7,083 bases of DNA, from the NCBI GenBank assembly GCA_050945815.1, contig JBMNTQ010000112.1, positions 1 through 7,083 of the forward strand, in the 5' to 3' direction. The stretch comes from JBMNTQ01 sp050945815 (lineage in GTDB: Bacteria; Bacillota; Clostridia; Christensenellales; JBMNTQ01). This document shows, piece by piece, positions 5,442 to 7,083 of this stretch (within the stretch, counting starts at the first letter, position 1; each line of letters opens with the position of its first letter). The notes beneath the pieces are model-generated. The model ran no database searches. It saw only the letters and a program-made list of their open reading frames with translations, and was not told the origin of the DNA. The position numbers and the translations under genes were made by a program.

Positions 5442-6188
5442 TCAAAGCGCCGTCAAAATACGGCAACCATCTTCAAGAACCGCAATCGTGTGTTCAAAAT
5501 GTGCCGATGGTTTTCCATCCTTTGCCACAACTGTCCATTCATCACTCAAAACAACCACGTCCGCAGCCCCTAAGTTTATCATGGGTTCAATGGCCAAGGT
5601 CATACCCGGGCGCAGCTTCACGCCCCGTCCCGGCTTTCCATAGTTGGGCACATTGGGATCTTCGTGCAAATTCTGTCCAATCCCATGTCCAATCAGCTCG
5701 CGAACAACCGAAAATCCGGCGCTTTCCGCTCGCTTCTGGATAGCGCTGCCAACGTCTCCCAGGCGATTATTCGCCCGCGCCATCGCAATCCCATCCTGCA
5801 GGCATTGCTGCGTTGTCTGCAACAGCCGCGCCACGTTCTCCTCCACCTCACCTACACAAAAGGTCCAAGCGGTATCACCGTGATAGCCGTTCATCTCCAC
5901 GCCTACGTCGATGCTGACAATATCCTTCTGGCGCAGCACCCGCTTGCCCGGAATTCCGTGAACAACTTCCTGGTTCACCGAGGTGCAAATACTGGCAGGG
6001 AAACCGTTATAGCCCTTAAAAGAAGCCCGGCCGCCCTTCTTGCGGATCAAGTCCTCCGCCAAAGCATCCAAATCAGCGGTGGTCATGCCTGCCTCAATCT
6101 TTTCGCCCAGCCGTTGCAAAACCTCAGCCGCCACAGCTCCGGCTTTACGCATCAACTCAATTTCGTACTCCGATTTAAATATTATCAT
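5442..6188 (-). CDS. map: Type I methionine aminopeptidase
   Basis: This enzyme removes the initiator methionine from new proteins when the second residue is small. The 248 residues form one pita-bread catalytic domain with no N-terminal zinc-finger extension. The five metal ligands are all present: Asp94 (SIDVGVE), Asp105 (GYHGDTAW), His168 (GHGIGQNLHE), Glu201 (AIEPMI) and Glu232 (HFEHTIAV). His77 in EVVHGIPG and His175 match the substrate-binding histidines of the E. coli enzyme. The ATG at 6188 overlaps the TGA of adk as ATGA. No GGAGG-like site is seen before this start, unlike every other gene here, so translation probably depends on ribosomes finishing adk. The KOW gene follows after 15 bases. 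Confidence 0.98.
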   Translation of the reverse strand: MIIFKSEYEIELMRKAGAVAAEVLQRLGEKIEAGMTTADLDALAEDLIRKKGGRASFKGYNGFPASICTSVNQEVVHGIPGKRVLRQKDIVSIDVGVEMNGYHGDTAWTFCVGEVEENVARLLQTTQQCLQDGIAMARANNRLGDVGSAIQKRAESAGFSVVRELIGHGIGQNLHEDPNVPNYGKPGRGVKLRPGMTLAIEPMINLGAADVVVLSDEWTVVAKDGKPSAHFEHTIAVLEDGCRILTAL

Positions 6189-6817
6189 ATCGATCTATAT
6201 TGTTCCAACACAATGCATATGTCTGCAAACACATCCTCCACAGATCGGTCGCCGTCAATATCTACAAGCTTACCCTGCGCCCTATAATATTCCAACAAGG
6301 GCCTAGTCTGGGTTTCGTACACCTGTATACGGCTCCTGACTGTATCCTCCGTATCATCATCCCGTTGAAACAGCTCTCCGCCGCATTTAGGGCAGGTCTC
6401 CTTGGGTTTGCCATTGCCTGAAATAATCTCACTGCAATCCTTGCACGTCCGTCGGTTACTAATACGCCGAACAATCTTCTCCGCCGGAATATCCAAGTTC
6501 AAAACAAGATCCAAATCCACAACCCGATCCAATTCCTCGGCCTGCTGGATTGTTCTGGGAAAACCATCTAGTAAAAACCCTTGCTTACAATCTGCCATAG
6601 CCAGTCTATTGCGCACAACGCCAATCATCACATCATCAGGAACCAGTTGGCCTGCCTGAATCAATTGCTCTGCTTGGCGTCCCAACACCGTCCCGTTGGC
6701 AATCTCCTGACGCAATATCTCTCCGGTAGAAATATGGGGAATCCCATATCGCTCACATACACTGGCAGCCTGCGTACCCTTTCCTGCGCCTGGAGGCCCA
6801 ATAAACACTAGTTTCAT
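6185..6817 (-). CDS. adk: Adenylate kinase with four-cysteine LID
   Basis: Adenylate kinase converts ATP and AMP to two ADP in the cytoplasm. I start it at the ATG at 6817 for 210 residues beginning MKLVFIGPPGAGKGT; the frame extends to a TTG at 6835, but the ribosome binding site lies inside that extension. The P-loop is GPPGAGKGT (residues 7-16 region), the AMP site has STGEILRQEI near Arg36, and DGFPRT (84-89) carries a core arginine. The LID (about 121-158) contains Cys125, Cys128, Cys142 and Cys145, a likely zinc site. The cysteine pairs are 13 residues apart, where Bacillus-type enzymes usually have 16, and the usual TYH run after the first pair is replaced. RSRIQVYETQTRPLLEYY follows with the catalytic arginines. 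It lies 24 bases after secY, its common partner, and overlaps map by four bases. Confidence 0.98.
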   Translation of the reverse strand: MKLVFIGPPGAGKGTQAASVCERYGIPHISTGEILRQEIANGTVLGRQAEQLIQAGQLVPDDVMIGVVRNRLAMADCKQGFLLDGFPRTIQQAEELDRVVDLDLVLNLDIPAEKIVRRISNRRTCKDCSEIISGNGKPKETCPKCGGELFQRDDDTEDTVRSRIQVYETQTRPLLEYYRAQGKLVDIDGDRSVEDVFADICIVLEQYRSI

Positions 6818-6822
6818 AGTAC

Positions 6823-6827
6823 CCTCC
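6823..6827 (-). promoter_or_regulatory. Ribosome binding site of adk
   Basis: GGAGG on the minus strand (run GGAGGG) lies 5 bases before the ATG at 6817, in the 24-base gap after secY. It excludes the in-frame TTG at 6835, which lies upstream of it. Confidence 0.8.
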
Positions 6828-6841
6828 AGCTCCAAAACAAC

Positions 6842-7083
6842 TTATTTCAAAAATCCCTTATAGTGGCGCATCAACATCTGTGATTCCAGTTGACGGGTGG
6901 TCTCCAACGCCACGCTGACCGCAATCATTACGCTGGTCGGCGCAAACGTACCCAAGCTCATCGAAGTTGTCAAAAGGGATGGCAACGTGGCCAATACGGC
7001 CAAGAATAATGCGCCAAACAGTGTCAGCCTGCGGGATATCCTTGCCAGATAATCCGACGTAGGCTTGCCCGGGCGCATCCCCG
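6842..7083 (-). CDS. secY: Protein translocase subunit SecY, C-terminal part
   Basis: SecY is the channel of the Sec machinery that exports proteins and inserts membrane proteins. Only the last 79 complete codons are inside the window; the gene continues past the right edge, so the ATG at 7078 is internal (the preceding codon is Gly). The segment begins GMRPGKPTSDYLARISRR, the cytosolic loop before the ninth membrane segment that contacts SecA and the ribosome. Two hydrophobic stretches follow, about LTLFGALFLAVLATLPSLL and APTSVMIAVSVALETT, corresponding to segments nine and ten, then the conserved tail QLESQMLMRHYKGFLK. The region before segment ten reads TFAPTSVMI where most SecY proteins have a GGTSLLI-like run, and the loop between the segments is short. 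The gene precedes adk by 24 bases, the standard order. Confidence 0.97.
   Translation of the reverse strand, partial: GMRPGKPTSDYLARISRRLTLFGALFLAVLATLPSLLTTSMSLGTFAPTSVMIAVSVALETTRQLESQMLMRHYKGFLK

Noticed and set aside
1..7083. Mobile elements, CRISPR arrays, tRNA or rRNA genes, defence genes
   Set aside because: I saw no repeat arrays, inverted terminal repeats, transposase, tRNA-like or rRNA-like sequence. The window is filled by conserved housekeeping genes.

Overview
The window is one unbroken stretch of the bacterial ribosomal-protein supercluster, with every gene on the minus strand, so transcription runs from high to low coordinates. In transcription order it holds: the C-terminal end of secY (cut by the right edge), adk, map, a small KOW-domain RNA-binding protein gene, infA, rpmJ, rpsM, rpsK, rpsD, rpoA, rplQ, ecfA1 and the first 218 codons of ecfA2 (cut by the left edge). 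Eleven genes are complete.

The organism is most likely a member of the Bacillota, probably class Clostridia. The reasons are the adk-map-KOW protein-infA-rpmJ order, rpsD sitting between rpsK and rpoA, the ECF-transporter ATPase pair right after rplQ, strong GGAGG ribosome binding sites at nearly every gene, several TTG starts, and a zinc-type LID in adenylate kinase. I cannot name a genus. Base composition looks even and there is no sign of transferred DNA.

Layout: 6842-7083 is the secY tail (protein export). 5442-6817 is adk and map, with the start of map overlapping the stop of adk. 4783-5426 holds three small genes: the KOW protein, infA and rpmJ. 2203-4647 is an alpha-operon-like block (rpsM, rpsK, rpsD, rpoA), followed by rplQ at 1688-2182. 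After a 212-base gap come ecfA1 and ecfA2, which overlap by 16 bases. Most gaps are 1 to 25 bases. The three larger ones are 69 bases (rpsD-rpoA), 135 bases (rpmJ-rpsM) and 212 bases (rplQ-ecfA1); each contains a possible RNA structure, described below. No gene-free stretch exceeds 300 bases.

Together the genes supply the ribosome (S13, S11, S4, L36, L17), translation initiation (IF1), RNA polymerase alpha, N-terminal methionine removal, adenylate balance, the Sec channel and the energising module of vitamin/metal ECF uptake. This is core housekeeping DNA and I found no undescribed system. The points worth a second look are an enlarged L17 with two insertions, a structured rpmJ-rpsM leader where an S4 control site could sit, TTG starts on infA, rpoA and the KOW gene, a possible hidden ribosome binding site before rpoA, and a compact four-cysteine LID in adenylate kinase.
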